DNA of 64,000 nt from RPQJ01 sp963700045 (GCA_963700045.1 CAVOWK010000014.1:62001-126000), one strand, 5' to 3'. Counted from the first letter of the stretch, positions 43,274 to 52,834 are shown. The notes: a model not told the origin generated them from the sequence alone. Made by a program: numbers and translations.

Positions 43274-43579
43274 TCAGTGATCGTGGTCGTGCGGCTCGGT
43301 CTCGTGTGACTCCCCGCCGAGATCCACGTGCAGGTGATCCGCGTGGACATCCTTCTCCACCGGTACGAAATGCGGGGTCTCTGGATGCTGGTGCGCCGAA
43401 GCGTCGTGCTCATGCTCGTGCTGATGTTCGTGCGGGTGCGCATGGGCGTGATCGTGCGGATGCGAATGCGCCAGATCGCCGTGCTGGTGCGTGTGCTCGT
43501 GGGCGTGCACGTGATCGTGCGCGTGCTGATGAACATGCACGTGGCTGTGCTTTTTTGGATGGTCGTGATCGTGCGCCAT
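43274..43579 (-). CDS. Histidine-rich metal-binding protein
   Basis: A 101-residue protein in which about 36 residues are histidine, mostly as XH dipeptides (HAHDHVHAHEHTHQHG), with little of any other fold. No signal peptide is seen. ATG 43579 has GGAGG 7 bp upstream. It ends the nickel/cobalt uptake cluster, 77 bp after the receptor's restored stop, and most likely stores or buffers nickel or cobalt in the cytoplasm, like Hpn or the His-rich tails of HypB and CooJ. Confidence 0.82.
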   Translation of the reverse strand: MAHDHDHPKKHSHVHVHQHAHDHVHAHEHTHQHGDLAHSHPHDHAHAHPHEHQHEHEHDASAHQHPETPHFVPVEKDVHADHLHVDLGGESHETEPHDHDH

Positions 43580-43655
43580 GATCAATCCTCCCTCTCCGGT
43601 TCGTTACAGCCTTCCCCGCTCAAGCGACGGCCGACGGATGAAATCACGTCGTACC

Positions 43656-45717
43656 TCAGAACCGCAAGGTCGCCGCAACCCGCAGCGTGCGCGGCTCGGC
43701 CGGATGGAAGTGAATGTCGGCGACAGGCTGCGACTCTCCGGGCAGCTGCGATTCGTAGAAGTAACTGATGTCGTTGGCCTCGGCATCGAACAGGTTGAAG
43801 ACCGACGCCATCACGCTCAGACGCGGCGAGAAGCGATAGCCGGCCTGCGCATTGACGGTCGAGGTCGAGTTCGAGCGCACGCTGTTGTCCTCGATGAGCG
43901 GTGCCGGGCCGAAGTAACGCCAGCGGGCTCCACCGAACCAGCCCGTGTCGCGCTGGACGCTGAGACCGACCGACACGACCGTCTCTACCGCACCTGGGAA
44001 TGTAGTCGCCGGCGGGGTCGGACTCGGTGAACCGGGCATGTGACCACGAATAGTCGGCATCCACGATCACCGCTTCGAGCGGCGTCCAGTACGCGCCGAG
44101 TTCGACGCCATAGCGACGGGTCGCGCGGCTCGGCTCGGTGATGCCGCCGTCACCGACGAACAGCAACTCCGAGTCGATGTCGAGGTTCCACAAGGCGGCC
44201 GAGAACTGCGCCTTCGGCACGGCCGCTGTCCGGAACCCGACTTCATACCCGATGGCCGGCACGATCGGATCGACGGGTTGGACGGGCGTCGACCCGTCGG
44301 TCGGGTCGACTCGAATCGTCGTGCCTCGTGCGTCGTTGGTGTGGAATCCGCGGCCCGCATTCAGGAAGAACTCCGTTTCCGCCCAGGGACCCAGCACGAC
44401 CGTGAGTTTTGGCCCTACGATCGAATCGGTCTCGTCGCCGGAGTTGGCCGGGAGATCGCTGTCGACGGAGAAGTCCAGGTAATCGAAGCGCAGGCCCGCC
44501 TCGGTGCGCAACCAGTCGGTCCAGCGCTGGTCATGGGAGACATAGGCCGCGTACTGCGTCTGGCGCACGTCGTCCCGGCGAATCGTTTCGAACCGCTCGC
44601 GGGCCTGTGTCAGATACAGGGCAACGGGTTGAATGTCGTCCTGGCGTAACTCGACGCCGGCGCGCAGCGCGCCGTCCAGGCTGTTCAACGAGGCCGGCAG
44701 GTCGTACTCGAAGTGCCCCCCGTACACCCGACGACTGTCGTACTGCTCGAACTGGTCGCCGTTGTCCTGGTCGAGCGCGTACGTGAAGTTCGAGATCAGG
44801 TCGAGGTGGTAGTCGATGGCGTACGCCAACGCCGCCCAGCCGCGCCCGTCGTGGCGGGACCACGCGTCGACCGACAGGCTGTAGCGATGCGACTCACCGC
44901 CCGTGGTCGGGTCCACGTGCCCGAAGCGTGGGATCAGCCCGGCATCGACGGCCCGTTGCGGAATCTGGTCGGTGCTGTCCCAGCTGCCGTCGTAGCCCAT
45001 GCCCGTGACGGAGAACCCGGCCTCGTTGGTGCCGCGACTGAACTTGATGACCCCGCTGGTCTTCTGGAAATCCTCCGGCAGCGTCCATGGCCCGTCGGTC
45101 TGCGACCAGTCGAGGCCCAGGAGCAGCGTCCCGCCCGCCACCTGCGGCGACGCGCTGGCGAACAGTCGGTAGTAATTGTCCTCGCCCACCGTCAGGCCCA
45201 GCGTCGGAGCGCCGCTGTCGCTCACGTAGGAAATGCGCGCTGCTCCGGCCGCCGAGAAGTTTCCCTCCTCCGCAAAGTAGGGGCCCTTGCGGTAGTGCAC
45301 GGTGTCCACCAGCTCGTGGATGAGGAAATTGATGTCGGCATAGCCCTGGCCGTGCGCGTGGGTGGGCATGTTCACCGGCACGCCGTCCACGTAGCTCGCA
45401 AAGTCGGTGCCGTGATCGAGGTTGAAGCCGCGCAGGAAGTACTGGTTCGCCTTGCCGTCGCCACTGTGCTGCGTGACGACCAGGCCCGGCACGACCTCGA
45501 GCACCTCGCCGGGTCGCAGGATCGGCCGGCCCTGGAGCTGCACGCTGGTGACGATGCCTTCGCTCGCGGCCCGTGACTCGCCGATCAGTCCGATGCGCTG
45601 GGCGGTGACTACGATCTCTTCAAGCGGAGTTCCGGTTGGAATGCCCGAGCCGAACGCGGGTGTTGCCGCAGTGACGCATGCTGCAGCGACCAGGAGTGTG
45701 CGTGTATCCGCTTTCAT
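43656..45717 (-). CDS. TonB-dependent receptor for nickel/cobalt, frameshifted
   Basis: A receptor of about 687 residues with signal peptide (MKADTRTLLVAAACVTAATPAFG), TonB box EEIVVTAQR and plug motif FNLDHGTDFASYVDGVPVNMPTHAHGQGYADINF. The frame is broken near 43995 by one extra base (CCC-A-GGT on the minus strand); a +1 correction joins DPAGDYIP to GAVETVV and on to the proper barrel end LRVAATLRF at 43656. Without correction the product runs in the wrong frame to 43582. Two His-containing loops and the NikR-type operator in front fit nickel/cobalt uptake. Confidence 0.8.
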
Positions 45718-45801
45718 GACAAGCCCCACTCATCAGGTTCGGTGGGGGAAGCAGAGTCCCACCAAGGATTGAAACGGCTCGAACCGCAATGCGACGCAAT
45801 G

Positions 45802-45829
45802 GTAGGCAATATAACTATGTTGTGCCTAC
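45802..45829. promoter_or_regulatory. NikR-type operator before the TonB receptor
   Basis: GTAGGC-N16-GCCTAC, a perfect inverted repeat with the same 6-16-6 spacing as the E. coli NikR site (GTATGA-N16-TCATAC). A minus-strand -10-like TATATT lies inside it. It is 85 bp before the receptor start. Confidence 0.75.
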
Positions 45830-45868
45830 TCGTGGCAAGTACGCAGCCGCGCTGCTGGCGCCGCAGCG

Positions 45869-46339
45869 TCAGGCGACAGGCGTCAGGTGCATGTGCCCGT
45901 GGTGCTGGTGGGGGGCGGCGAGCGGGTGCTTGTCGCCGCTCTCCACGGTGATGAGATTGATCTGGCCGTACGCAACCCCACGCTCGGCACGAATGCTGTC
46001 TGCGAACGCGCGTACGGCCACAGTCGGCCCCTTGAGGAACACGTTCTCCAGGCAGTATTCATGATCCAGGTGCAGGTGCGTCGTCGCGACGACGAGGCTG
46101 TGCTGCGCGTGCTGCGCGGCCGTCAGCCGCTCCGCCAGGTCGCGCACGTGATGGTTGTAGACATAGGACAGGCTGGCCACGCATTGGGTGCGAGGCTTGT
46201 CGCTGGCACGGTGTGTCGCCACCTCGCGGCGCAACAGGTCGCGCATCGCCTCCGATCGACTCGTGTAGCCCCGGGCTGCGATCAACTCGTCGAAAGCCGT
46301 GGCGAGTTCCTCGTCGATCGACATCGTGATTCGTTCCAT
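45869..46339 (-). CDS. nikR: Nickel-responsive regulator NikR
   Basis: A 156-residue ribbon-helix-helix regulator (MERITMSIDEELATAFDEL, then GYTSRSEAMRDLLRREV). The nickel site is complete: H77, H88, H90 and C96 (THLHLDHEYC), matching H76, H87, H89 and C95 of E. coli NikR. The C-terminus has an added His-rich tail (HPLAAPHQHHGHMH). GGGAGAG precedes ATG 46339. It should repress the uptake genes when nickel is sufficient. Confidence 0.93.
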   Translation of the reverse strand: MERITMSIDEELATAFDELIAARGYTSRSEAMRDLLRREVATHRASDKPRTQCVASLSYVYNHHVRDLAERLTAAQHAQHSLVVATTHLHLDHEYCLENVFLKGPTVAVRAFADSIRAERGVAYGQINLITVESGDKHPLAAPHQHHGHMHLTPVA

Positions 46340-46352
46340 GCGCTCTCCCCTC

Positions 46353-47111
46353 TCAGTCGTGCTTGGATCCACAGACCGGACACGCCTGCAGCGCCAGTGG
46401 GCGCTCAAGCCGGCATTTCTCCAGCAAGGCATCGTCCCCGAAGACGTCCCGAGTCGGTCCGTCGACCATGATCGCACCTTCGAGCAGGACGATCGTGCGT
46501 GGACAGAGATCGAGGACCATGTCCAGGTCATGGCTCGTGAAGATCCGTGTGTGACGGAACTCGCCGAGCAGTCCGATCAGTTGGCGGCGTGCGTGCGGGT
46601 CGAGCCCACTCGTGGGCTCATCCATCACCAGGATGTCCGGCGCCATTGCCAGCACGCCGGCGATTGCCGCGCGCTTTTTCTCGCCGCCGGACAATCGGTA
46701 CGGGGACTTGGCGCGCACGTGCCAGGCCCCGACCTGCTGCAGCGCCGCGTGAACCCTCCGGTCGACTTCGGCTTCAGGCAAGCCCTGGTTGCGCGGGCCG
46801 AACGCGACGTCGTCGTAAACCGTCGGCATGAACAGTTGATCGTCGGGGTCCTGGAAGACCAGGCCGACCGTGCGACGAATCGCTGGCAACGTCTCTTTCG
46901 TCAGCGGGGTCTCCCCGATCCGGACCTCACCGCTCGTCGGGCTGAGATGACCGTTGAGATGCATGAGCAGCGTGGACTTGCCCGCGCCGTTGGCACCGAT
47001 AATGGCAACCGACTCGCCGTGGGTGATCCGGAAGGACACGTCCTTCAGCGCGACGGTGCCGTCCTCATAGACGTGCGACAGTCCGCGGGCTTCGACCAGG
47101 TGGTGGCTCAT
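46353..47111 (-). CDS. nikO: Nickel/cobalt ECF transporter ATPase (NikO/CbiO)
   Basis: A 252-residue ABC ATPase: Walker A GANGAGKSTLL, Q-loop VFQDPDDQLF, signature LSGGEKKRAAIAGVL and Walker B ILVMDEPTSGLD. ATG 47111 overlaps the upstream nikQ stop by 4 bp. It drives the NikMNQO/CbiMNQO uptake complex in the inner membrane. The C-terminus carries CPVCGSKHD, a possible metal-binding tail. Confidence 0.92.
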   Translation of the reverse strand: MSHHLVEARGLSHVYEDGTVALKDVSFRITHGESVAIIGANGAGKSTLLMHLNGHLSPTSGEVRIGETPLTKETLPAIRRTVGLVFQDPDDQLFMPTVYDDVAFGPRNQGLPEAEVDRRVHAALQQVGAWHVRAKSPYRLSGGEKKRAAIAGVLAMAPDILVMDEPTSGLDPHARRQLIGLLGEFRHTRIFTSHDLDMVLDLCPRTIVLLEGAIMVDGPTRDVFGDDALLEKCRLERPLALQACPVCGSKHD

Positions 47112-47923
47112 CGCAGCACACCGAGCGCCGCCGTGCCGAGCCACTGCGTCACGTCCTGGGTGCGAAGCAGCAGGAAGAGCCCGCACCACCCTGCCACGTA
47201 GGCGATGTCCGGGCGGCCGAGTCGTGACGGCGGGCCGCTGCGGAAGTCCCCGGTGAAGCCACGGGCGCACATCGCAAGGTAGATCCGTTCTGCCCGATCC
47301 CATGTCCTCAACAACAGTCGACCGACGAGCGTTCCATAGAGCCGAATCGACAGCGGACGGCCGCCGCCGCGCTGCTCACGGGCGACCGTCATCCGGGCGG
47401 CCTCCTCGCCGAGAACGGCCAGGTAGCGATAGAGGAAGAGTAGTTGAACCGCCAGCGAGCGAGGCATGCCCATCCGCTCCAGTGCACCGCAGATCGCCGG
47501 AAATCCCGTGACCGCGACCAGCGCAATGGCGGCGGCCGTCGCCAGCAACGATCGCATCACGATCGAAAGCAGCGAGATCCAGCCGCCGCTTATTTGCAAT
47601 CCGCCCAACTGTACCAGCACCTCACGATCAAACCACGGGTTCGGCAGTCCGATCAGCAGCGCCACCGGCAGCACGAGCGTGACCTTGCGCAACAGGAATG
47701 CGATCGGCAACCGGGCCGCCGCGGTGACCGCCAGCGGGAACACGAAAAACGGGACGAGCGACGCCACCGCGTAGCGGTGGAATGACATCGTGCAAACGAT
47801 GAAGACCAGCGTGACGAGGACCTTGGCGCGGGCGTCGAGACGATGCAGCGCGGAGTCGCCGGTCGCCAGCAGATCGAGGCGCCGGAAGTCGAGAAGGCCA
47901 GTGAGGACTGCGGGTGCGGACAC
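47108..47923 (-). CDS. nikQ: Nickel/cobalt ECF transporter T component (NikQ/CbiQ)
   Basis: A 271-residue membrane protein with four to five helices and the coupling motifs ERMGMPRSLAVQLLFLYRYL and WDRAERIYLAMCARGF typical of CbiQ. It connects NikMN to NikO. It lies 4 bp after nikMN. Confidence 0.9.
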   Translation of the reverse strand: MSAPAVLTGLLDFRRLDLLATGDSALHRLDARAKVLVTLVFIVCTMSFHRYAVASLVPFFVFPLAVTAAARLPIAFLLRKVTLVLPVALLIGLPNPWFDREVLVQLGGLQISGGWISLLSIVMRSLLATAAAIALVAVTGFPAICGALERMGMPRSLAVQLLFLYRYLAVLGEEAARMTVAREQRGGGRPLSIRLYGTLVGRLLLRTWDRAERIYLAMCARGFTGDFRSGPPSRLGRPDIAYVAGWCGLFLLLRTQDVTQWLGTAALGVLR

Positions 47924-47927
47924 GGAA

Positions 47928-48962
47928 TCAGCGCCGCTCCGACCAGAGCTTCAACGCGACCCCGACGAGCAATGCGAGCGCAAGGGTGATCGAACCGCCG
48001 ACCACACCAGCCAGGGATTTGCCAAGACGATCACTGCCCCCGCCATTGGTGATCGCACTCGGCGCCTGATTCTGCTCGGCGGCTCCAGCCGTCTCGCGCC
48101 GAAATCCATAGCCAGGCAATAGAGTCATCCTCTGTTGCAAGCGACCCAGCGCAGCCTGGACGCCGGTCTGCGGTGATTCGGGCTCCCGTGCACCGGTGAT
48201 TCTGGCGACCGACCATTCGAGTCCGTCCGGGTTCTTCGATGCGAACCAGGCACCCACGCCACCCAGCGCAAGCGCGACGACCAGGAAGGCGGACGCTATG
48301 CCGCGCACGGAGTGCCCGGAACGCGCAGCCGTCGGCAACATGCCGGGACGTGCAGCGCGAACGAAGGAGATGACGGCAGCGGTGACCACACCCTCGACGA
48401 TGCCGATCGCGAGATGGATCGGCAGCATGAACGTGAGGAACGTGCCGAACGGCAGCGCCGAAATACCCGAGGCTACGGTCTGCAACACAACCGCGAACGC
48501 GCCCAGCTGCAGCGACAACACCGCCGCAAGCACAGCGGCGACCGTAGCGCGAGCGGTACCGGGCGCTTCCCCGGCGAGGCGTCGGTAGAGGGGGTAGCCG
48601 ATGAACGCCGGGAAGAAGCCGAGGTTGAAGATGTTGCAGCCGAGTGCGAGCAGTCCGCCGTCGGCGAAGAACAGCGCCTGCACGATGAGCACCGAGGCCA
48701 TGACGAGGAAGGCGGCGTGCGGGCCGAGCAGGATCGCGAGCAGCAAGCCGCCGCCGAGGTGGCCACTCGAACCGGTACCGGGGATGCTGAAATTGATCAT
48801 CTGCGCGGCGAACAGGAACGCGCCGAGCACGCCCATCAACGGCACACGACGGTCGTCCGCCTCCTGGCGCAGCCGGCGCGAGCAATACGCGACCGTGACC
48901 GCGGTTGCAGCCCACATCGTCCCGCCGACCGCGGGCGACAGCAGTGCGTCGGCCATGTGCAT
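47928..48962 (-). CDS. nikMN: Nickel/cobalt ECF transporter substrate component, NikM-NikN fusion
   Basis: A 344-residue protein starting MHMADALLSPAVGG, where His2 is the essential N-terminal metal ligand. GCNIFNLGFFPAFIGYPLYRRL and the remaining helices are of CbiM. After about residue 230 comes a NikN-like part (PDGLEWSVARITG) with a final membrane helix, so M and N are fused. Gene order NikMN-Q-O-R with NikR favours nickel over cobalt. Confidence 0.92.
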   Translation of the reverse strand: MHMADALLSPAVGGTMWAATAVTVAYCSRRLRQEADDRRVPLMGVLGAFLFAAQMINFSIPGTGSSGHLGGGLLLAILLGPHAAFLVMASVLIVQALFFADGGLLALGCNIFNLGFFPAFIGYPLYRRLAGEAPGTARATVAAVLAAVLSLQLGAFAVVLQTVASGISALPFGTFLTFMLPIHLAIGIVEGVVTAAVISFVRAARPGMLPTAARSGHSVRGIASAFLVVALALGGVGAWFASKNPDGLEWSVARITGAREPESPQTGVQAALGRLQQRMTLLPGYGFRRETAGAAEQNQAPSAITNGGGSDRLGKSLAGVVGGSITLALALLVGVALKLWSERR

Positions 48963-49025
48963 TGAGCGCTCTCCTGAAAAGCGCAGGGCCTCGAAGCTTT
49001 CGCGGCAGCCGCCAAGAGCCGCCGC

Positions 49026-49053
49026 GTAGGATCTATTTATACAATACTCTTAC
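49026..49053. promoter_or_regulatory. NikR-type operator before nikMN
   Basis: GTAGGA-N16-TCTTAC on the plus strand (arms match 5 of 6), the NikR 6-16-6 spacing. It lies between nikMN (minus) and the copper-storage gene (plus), with AT-rich TATTTATACAAT in the spacer. Confidence 0.68.
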
Positions 49054-49177
49054 GTCCACGGACGGTGCGGCAGACCGGTACTTACCGCAGTGGTCGCCGG
49101 ACCGCGCCTTGGCCGGGAGCAGCGGCACATGTGATGATGGCAACCAGCACCTTGCTGCGGTAACGATTGAGGTCGTC

Positions 49178-49657
49178 ATGTCCACAGAGAGCCGTTTGCA
49201 ACGACGCGAGGTCATCGCGGGATTGGCCGGCCTGGGCGCCGCCCTGACGAGCGCCGCGACCATCGCGCAGTCCACGCCTGCCGGGAAAGTTGCACCGACG
49301 CCGGCACCCCTCTCGGCCCAGCACAAGGCCGTCATCGATTCGACCGCGGAGTGCCTGCGCGCCGGCCGCGTGTGCCTCGCACGCTGTACCGACCATCTCG
49401 CCGCCGGAATGGACACCATGGCGGATTGTCAGCGCGCCGTGATGAACATGTTGTCCGTCGTCGGGGCCATGGCCGACGTGGCCGGTTTCGCCAATGCGGC
49501 GCCGGCGAACATCCAGTCCCTCGCCGCGACCTGCGCGCGGTTCTGCGACACGTGCGCCGAAGCGTGCGAGCCACACGCTGCACACCACGCGGAGTGCAAG
49601 GCCTGTCGTGAAGCATGCCTCGCATGCGCCAAGGCTTGTAAGGCGCTCGCCGCATAG
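49178..49657 (+). CDS. Copper storage protein, Csp1-like, Tat-exported
   Basis: A 159-residue protein with a twin-arginine signal (RLQRREVIAGLAGLGAAL) and a mature four-helix bundle carrying 13 cysteines, mostly as CxxC or CxxxC (CARFCDTCAEAC, CKACREACLACAKAC). Csp1 of Methylosinus also has 13 Cys and a Tat signal and binds about 13 Cu(I). GAGG precedes ATG 49178. It opens a copper cluster with a DUF2946 protein and an OprC-like receptor. Confidence 0.87.
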   Translation: MSTESRLQRREVIAGLAGLGAALTSAATIAQSTPAGKVAPTPAPLSAQHKAVIDSTAECLRAGRVCLARCTDHLAAGMDTMADCQRAVMNMLSVVGAMADVAGFANAAPANIQSLAATCARFCDTCAEACEPHAAHHAECKACREACLACAKACKALAA

Positions 49658-49669
49658 GGACGCAGGTCT

Positions 49670-49686
49670 CCCGTCTGCGAGACGGG
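49670..49686. other. Stem-loop without U-tract
   Basis: CCCGTCT-GCG-AGACGGG, a perfect 7-bp hairpin 12 bp after the copper-storage gene. It may shield the 3' end or attenuate read-through; it lacks a T run. Confidence 0.35.
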
Positions 49687-49750
49687 CCCGCGGTGGATTG
49701 CGGATAACCGCAGGTCGCGCAGCGCGCTCGCCTTGACCTAGACTGGCGTC

Positions 49751-50158
49751 ATGAATGTCCGCTGGACACAACGCCGCAGAACCCACCTCTGGGTCGCCCT
49801 GCTGCTGTTGCCTGCGTTGGCGAGCCGCATGCTGGTACCGCCAGGCTTCATGCCGGGCACGGACGCAAATCATGCGCCCACCATGCAGATGTGCCATGGC
49901 GCCGGGCCGCTGCCGCAGGGCGCGCACTCGCCCGCGAAGGACGACGGACAGCGGCCTGGGAGTCCCGCGCATCACGAATCGCCTTGCGTCTTTGCGGCCG
50001 CCGGCACGGCTGCGCCACCACCGACCACGCTGACGGTTCTCGGCGGCGCTGCGACGCCTGACGCCATTCCGTCGCCACCGGAACCTGCCGTTGTCTTTCG
50101 GACACAGCATCGAGCCAATCCTCCCAGGGCGCCTCCCGCCTTCGTCAGCCCTGCCTAG
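49751..50158 (+). CDS. DUF2946 family protein
   Basis: A 135-residue protein with a membrane-spanning N-terminus (WVALLLLPALASRMLVPPGFMPG), a central ESPCVFAAAG and a Pro-rich end (RAPPAFVSPA). This is the DUF2946 pattern, common next to TonB copper receptors and copper-resistance genes. It has Met and His residues (MQMCHG) that could bind copper. Role otherwise unknown. Confidence 0.75.
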   Translation: MNVRWTQRRRTHLWVALLLLPALASRMLVPPGFMPGTDANHAPTMQMCHGAGPLPQGAHSPAKDDGQRPGSPAHHESPCVFAAAGTAAPPPTTLTVLGGAATPDAIPSPPEPAVVFRTQHRANPPRAPPAFVSPA

Positions 50159-50403
50159 GGCTCGACTGCCCGTTTGACGCCGGGCGCCTTCATCGGCGCC
50201 CCGGCTTCGGCCCGCCGGGCATCCGCTGTACTGCTCGTAGTCTCATCTCGACCGCTGCGCACCCAGGCGGCGGTCGCGGGCTACGCATGGCAGTGCGATG
50301 AATCGGTGACGGCCAACCGCAACGACGTCGGACGGCGCTGGAAGTCGGCCCAGCGGGGCTTCGGCAGAACTCCCACTCCCCATCTTTTTTGGAGTCTGAA
50401 GAC

Positions 50404-52743
50404 ATGCGACCTCGTCCGATTGCAGTTGCCGTATTCCTGGCCCTCTACGCCGCCCAAGGCGTGGCGGCGGAAGATGGCTCCAACCTCGAAGAAATCCTCG
50501 TCACGGCCCGCCGGATTCTCACCCCCAGCTTCGGCGCCATGGGCCTCGACAGCGCCGAGATTGCCCGCAAGCGCGCCCGCACCAGCGACACCGCCAGTCT
50601 GCTCGCGGATCTGCCCGGGGTGAGCGTCTATGGCGCCGGAGGGGTTTCCAGCCTGCCGGTCATCCGTGGTCTCGCGGACGATCGCCTGCGCACCCAGGTG
50701 GACGGCATGGACCTCGTGGCTGCCTGTCCCAACCACATGAACTCACCGCTCTCCTACATCGACCCCACGGCCGTGGCCAACGTCGATGTGTACGCCGGCG
50801 TCACGCCGGTCAGCGTCGGCGGCGACAGCATCGGCGGCAGCATCGTGGTGCGCTCCGCGGACCCGGCGTTCGCGCAGCCCGGCGCTCATCTCCTGAAGGG
50901 TGAAGCCGGTACGTTCTATCGCAGCAACAACGATGGCTGGGGCGGGAATCTCTCCGGCACCTTTGCCACCGAAAGCCTGAGCCTCGGCTACACGGGCGCC
51001 TACACCCAATCCGACAACTACACGGCCGGCGACGATTTCAAGAGCTACACGTTCACGGGTCGAGCAGGCCACACGCTGCCGACGGACGAGGTGGGATCCT
51101 CCGCCTATGAATCCAGCAACCAGGCGGTCCGGCTCGCCTGGCAGAGTGGCGGTCACCTGCTGGACTTCACCTATGGTTTCCAGGACATCCCGTACGAGGG
51201 CTATGCCAACCAGCGCATGGACATGACCGAGAACAAGAGCGACCAGTTCAATCTTGCCTACACCGGCAGCCTCGGCTGGGGAACCCTGCAGGCGCGGGCC
51301 TATTACCAGCATACCGAGCACGAAATGGATTTCGGCGACGACAAGCGCTTCTGGTATGGCCCCGGGCAACCGCCCAGCGGCTCGGGCGGGGACACGGCCG
51401 TAAACGGCACACCGTGCTCGCCGATTTCCGGCTCAATGATGGTGAGCGGCCAGATGATTGGTTGCGCCGCCGGCATGCCGATGAAGACCGACGGCAAGAA
51501 CACGGGAGTCACAGTCAGCGCGGCGATCCCGCTGGCCGAGCAGAGCCTGCTGCGCGTCGGCGGCGAGTATCAGGAAAATCGGCTGGACGACTGGTGGCCG
51601 CCCTCCGGCGCGGGCATGTGGCCCTACGACTTCCTGAACCTGAACGACGGGCAGCGTGACCGTTATGCCGCCTATGGGGAATGGGAAGTCAGCAAGGAAC
51701 GCTGGACGCACATCCTGGGCATCCGCTTTGAAACCGTGGACATGAATGCGGGCCCGGTTCACGGCTACAACCTCGACTCCTATCCGACCAGCGGAGTCGG
51801 CGGCATGGGCAACCAGACGCGGGACGCGGCGCTCTTCAACACTAAGTCACGCGGCAAGTCGGACGACAACTGGGACCTGTCCTGGCTCGCTCGCTTCACG
51901 CCGGCGGATACCCAGACCTACGAGATCGGCCTGGGGCAGAAGACCCGCTCGCCCAACCTGTACGAGCGCTACACCTGGTCCACCTGGCAGATGGCGGCGT
52001 TCATGAACAACTTCGTCGGCGACGGCAATGGCTACGTGGGCGACGTGAACCTGAAGCCCGAGGTGGCTCGAACGGTGAGCGTCACCGCCGACTGGCACGA
52101 TGCCGGCTCGGAGCACTGGAGTGTCAAGGTGACGCCGTACTACACGGACGTGCAGGACTACATCGACGCGGTGCAGTGGGACGCCGCGGCGAACGCGCCT
52201 CGCGCCGTGCCGGTGGTCGGCAACTTCACCGTGCTCAGGTACGTCAACCAGTCCGCCCGCCTCTATGGCGCGGACCTCGCGGCGGACTATCGTCTGACGG
52301 GCACGACGGACTACGGCAAATTCTCGGCCCAACTCGTGGCGAGCTACACCCGGGGCACAAACGAGGACACGGACGGCAACCTTTACAACATCATGCCGCT
52401 GAACGCCAAGCTGGCGTTCACGCATGAACTTGGTTCGTGGCGCAATACTCTGGAGGGCGAATTCGTGGCGGCGAAAGATGACGTCTCCGCGGTACGCAAC
52501 GAAATGCAGACCGCGGGCTACGGCCTTGCGCACCTGCGCAGCCGCTACGAGCGAGCCTCCTGGAGCGTGGAGCTCGGCATCGAAAACCTGTTCGACCGCT
52601 ACTACGAGCTGCCGCTGGGCGGTGCTTACGTCGGTCAGGGCACGACGATGACCATCCCGCCCGTGCCCAATCAACCGCAATGGGGCACTCCCGTACCCGG
52701 GGCAGGCCGTTCGATCTATGCGGGTGTCAGCATGAAATTCTGA
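50404..52743 (+). CDS. oprC: TonB-dependent copper receptor, OprC/NosA-like
   Basis: A 779-residue receptor. Signal peptide (to about 22), TonB box EEILVTARR and a plug containing the motif C108-x3-M112 (CPNHM), the copper-binding CxxxM site described in OprC. The following MNSPLSYIDP is also OprC-typical. The barrel closes with RSIYAGVSMKF. GGAG precedes ATG 50404 by 9 bp. Together with the copper-storage and DUF2946 genes it forms a copper acquisition unit. Confidence 0.9.
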   Translation: MRPRPIAVAVFLALYAAQGVAAEDGSNLEEILVTARRILTPSFGAMGLDSAEIARKRARTSDTASLLADLPGVSVYGAGGVSSLPVIRGLADDRLRTQVDGMDLVAACPNHMNSPLSYIDPTAVANVDVYAGVTPVSVGGDSIGGSIVVRSADPAFAQPGAHLLKGEAGTFYRSNNDGWGGNLSGTFATESLSLGYTGAYTQSDNYTAGDDFKSYTFTGRAGHTLPTDEVGSSAYESSNQAVRLAWQSGGHLLDFTYGFQDIPYEGYANQRMDMTENKSDQFNLAYTGSLGWGTLQARAYYQHTEHEMDFGDDKRFWYGPGQPPSGSGGDTAVNGTPCSPISGSMMVSGQMIGCAAGMPMKTDGKNTGVTVSAAIPLAEQSLLRVGGEYQENRLDDWWPPSGAGMWPYDFLNLNDGQRDRYAAYGEWEVSKERWTHILGIRFETVDMNAGPVHGYNLDSYPTSGVGGMGNQTRDAALFNTKSRGKSDDNWDLSWLARFTPADTQTYEIGLGQKTRSPNLYERYTWSTWQMAAFMNNFVGDGNGYVGDVNLKPEVARTVSVTADWHDAGSEHWSVKVTPYYTDVQDYIDAVQWDAAANAPRAVPVVGNFTVLRYVNQSARLYGADLAADYRLTGTTDYGKFSAQLVASYTRGTNEDTDGNLYNIMPLNAKLAFTHELGSWRNTLEGEFVAAKDDVSAVRNEMQTAGYGLAHLRSRYERASWSVELGIENLFDRYYELPLGGAYVGQGTTMTIPPVPNQPQWGTPVPGAGRSIYAGVSMKF

Positions 52744-52834
52744 CGCGGCCACCCGATCGACCACCGGCTCCCGATCGCCTGTCGCAGTCCACGAATGTCA
52801 GCTCCAGGGCTGCGGCGGGCGAGGGAGCAGGACC

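Noticed and set aside
45718..45780. CTGATGAG followed by GAAA before the nickel receptor, recalling a hammerhead ribozyme core
   Set aside because: No stable stem II and no matching cleavage-site stem; chance resemblance.
45718..45868. Cobalamin riboswitch before the TonB receptor of the metal locus
   Set aside because: No B12 box (GCCACTG-type) or characteristic helices; the NikR-type palindrome explains the region better.
49670..49686. Hairpin after the copper-storage gene as a rho-independent terminator
   Set aside because: Perfect stem but no T run on either side.
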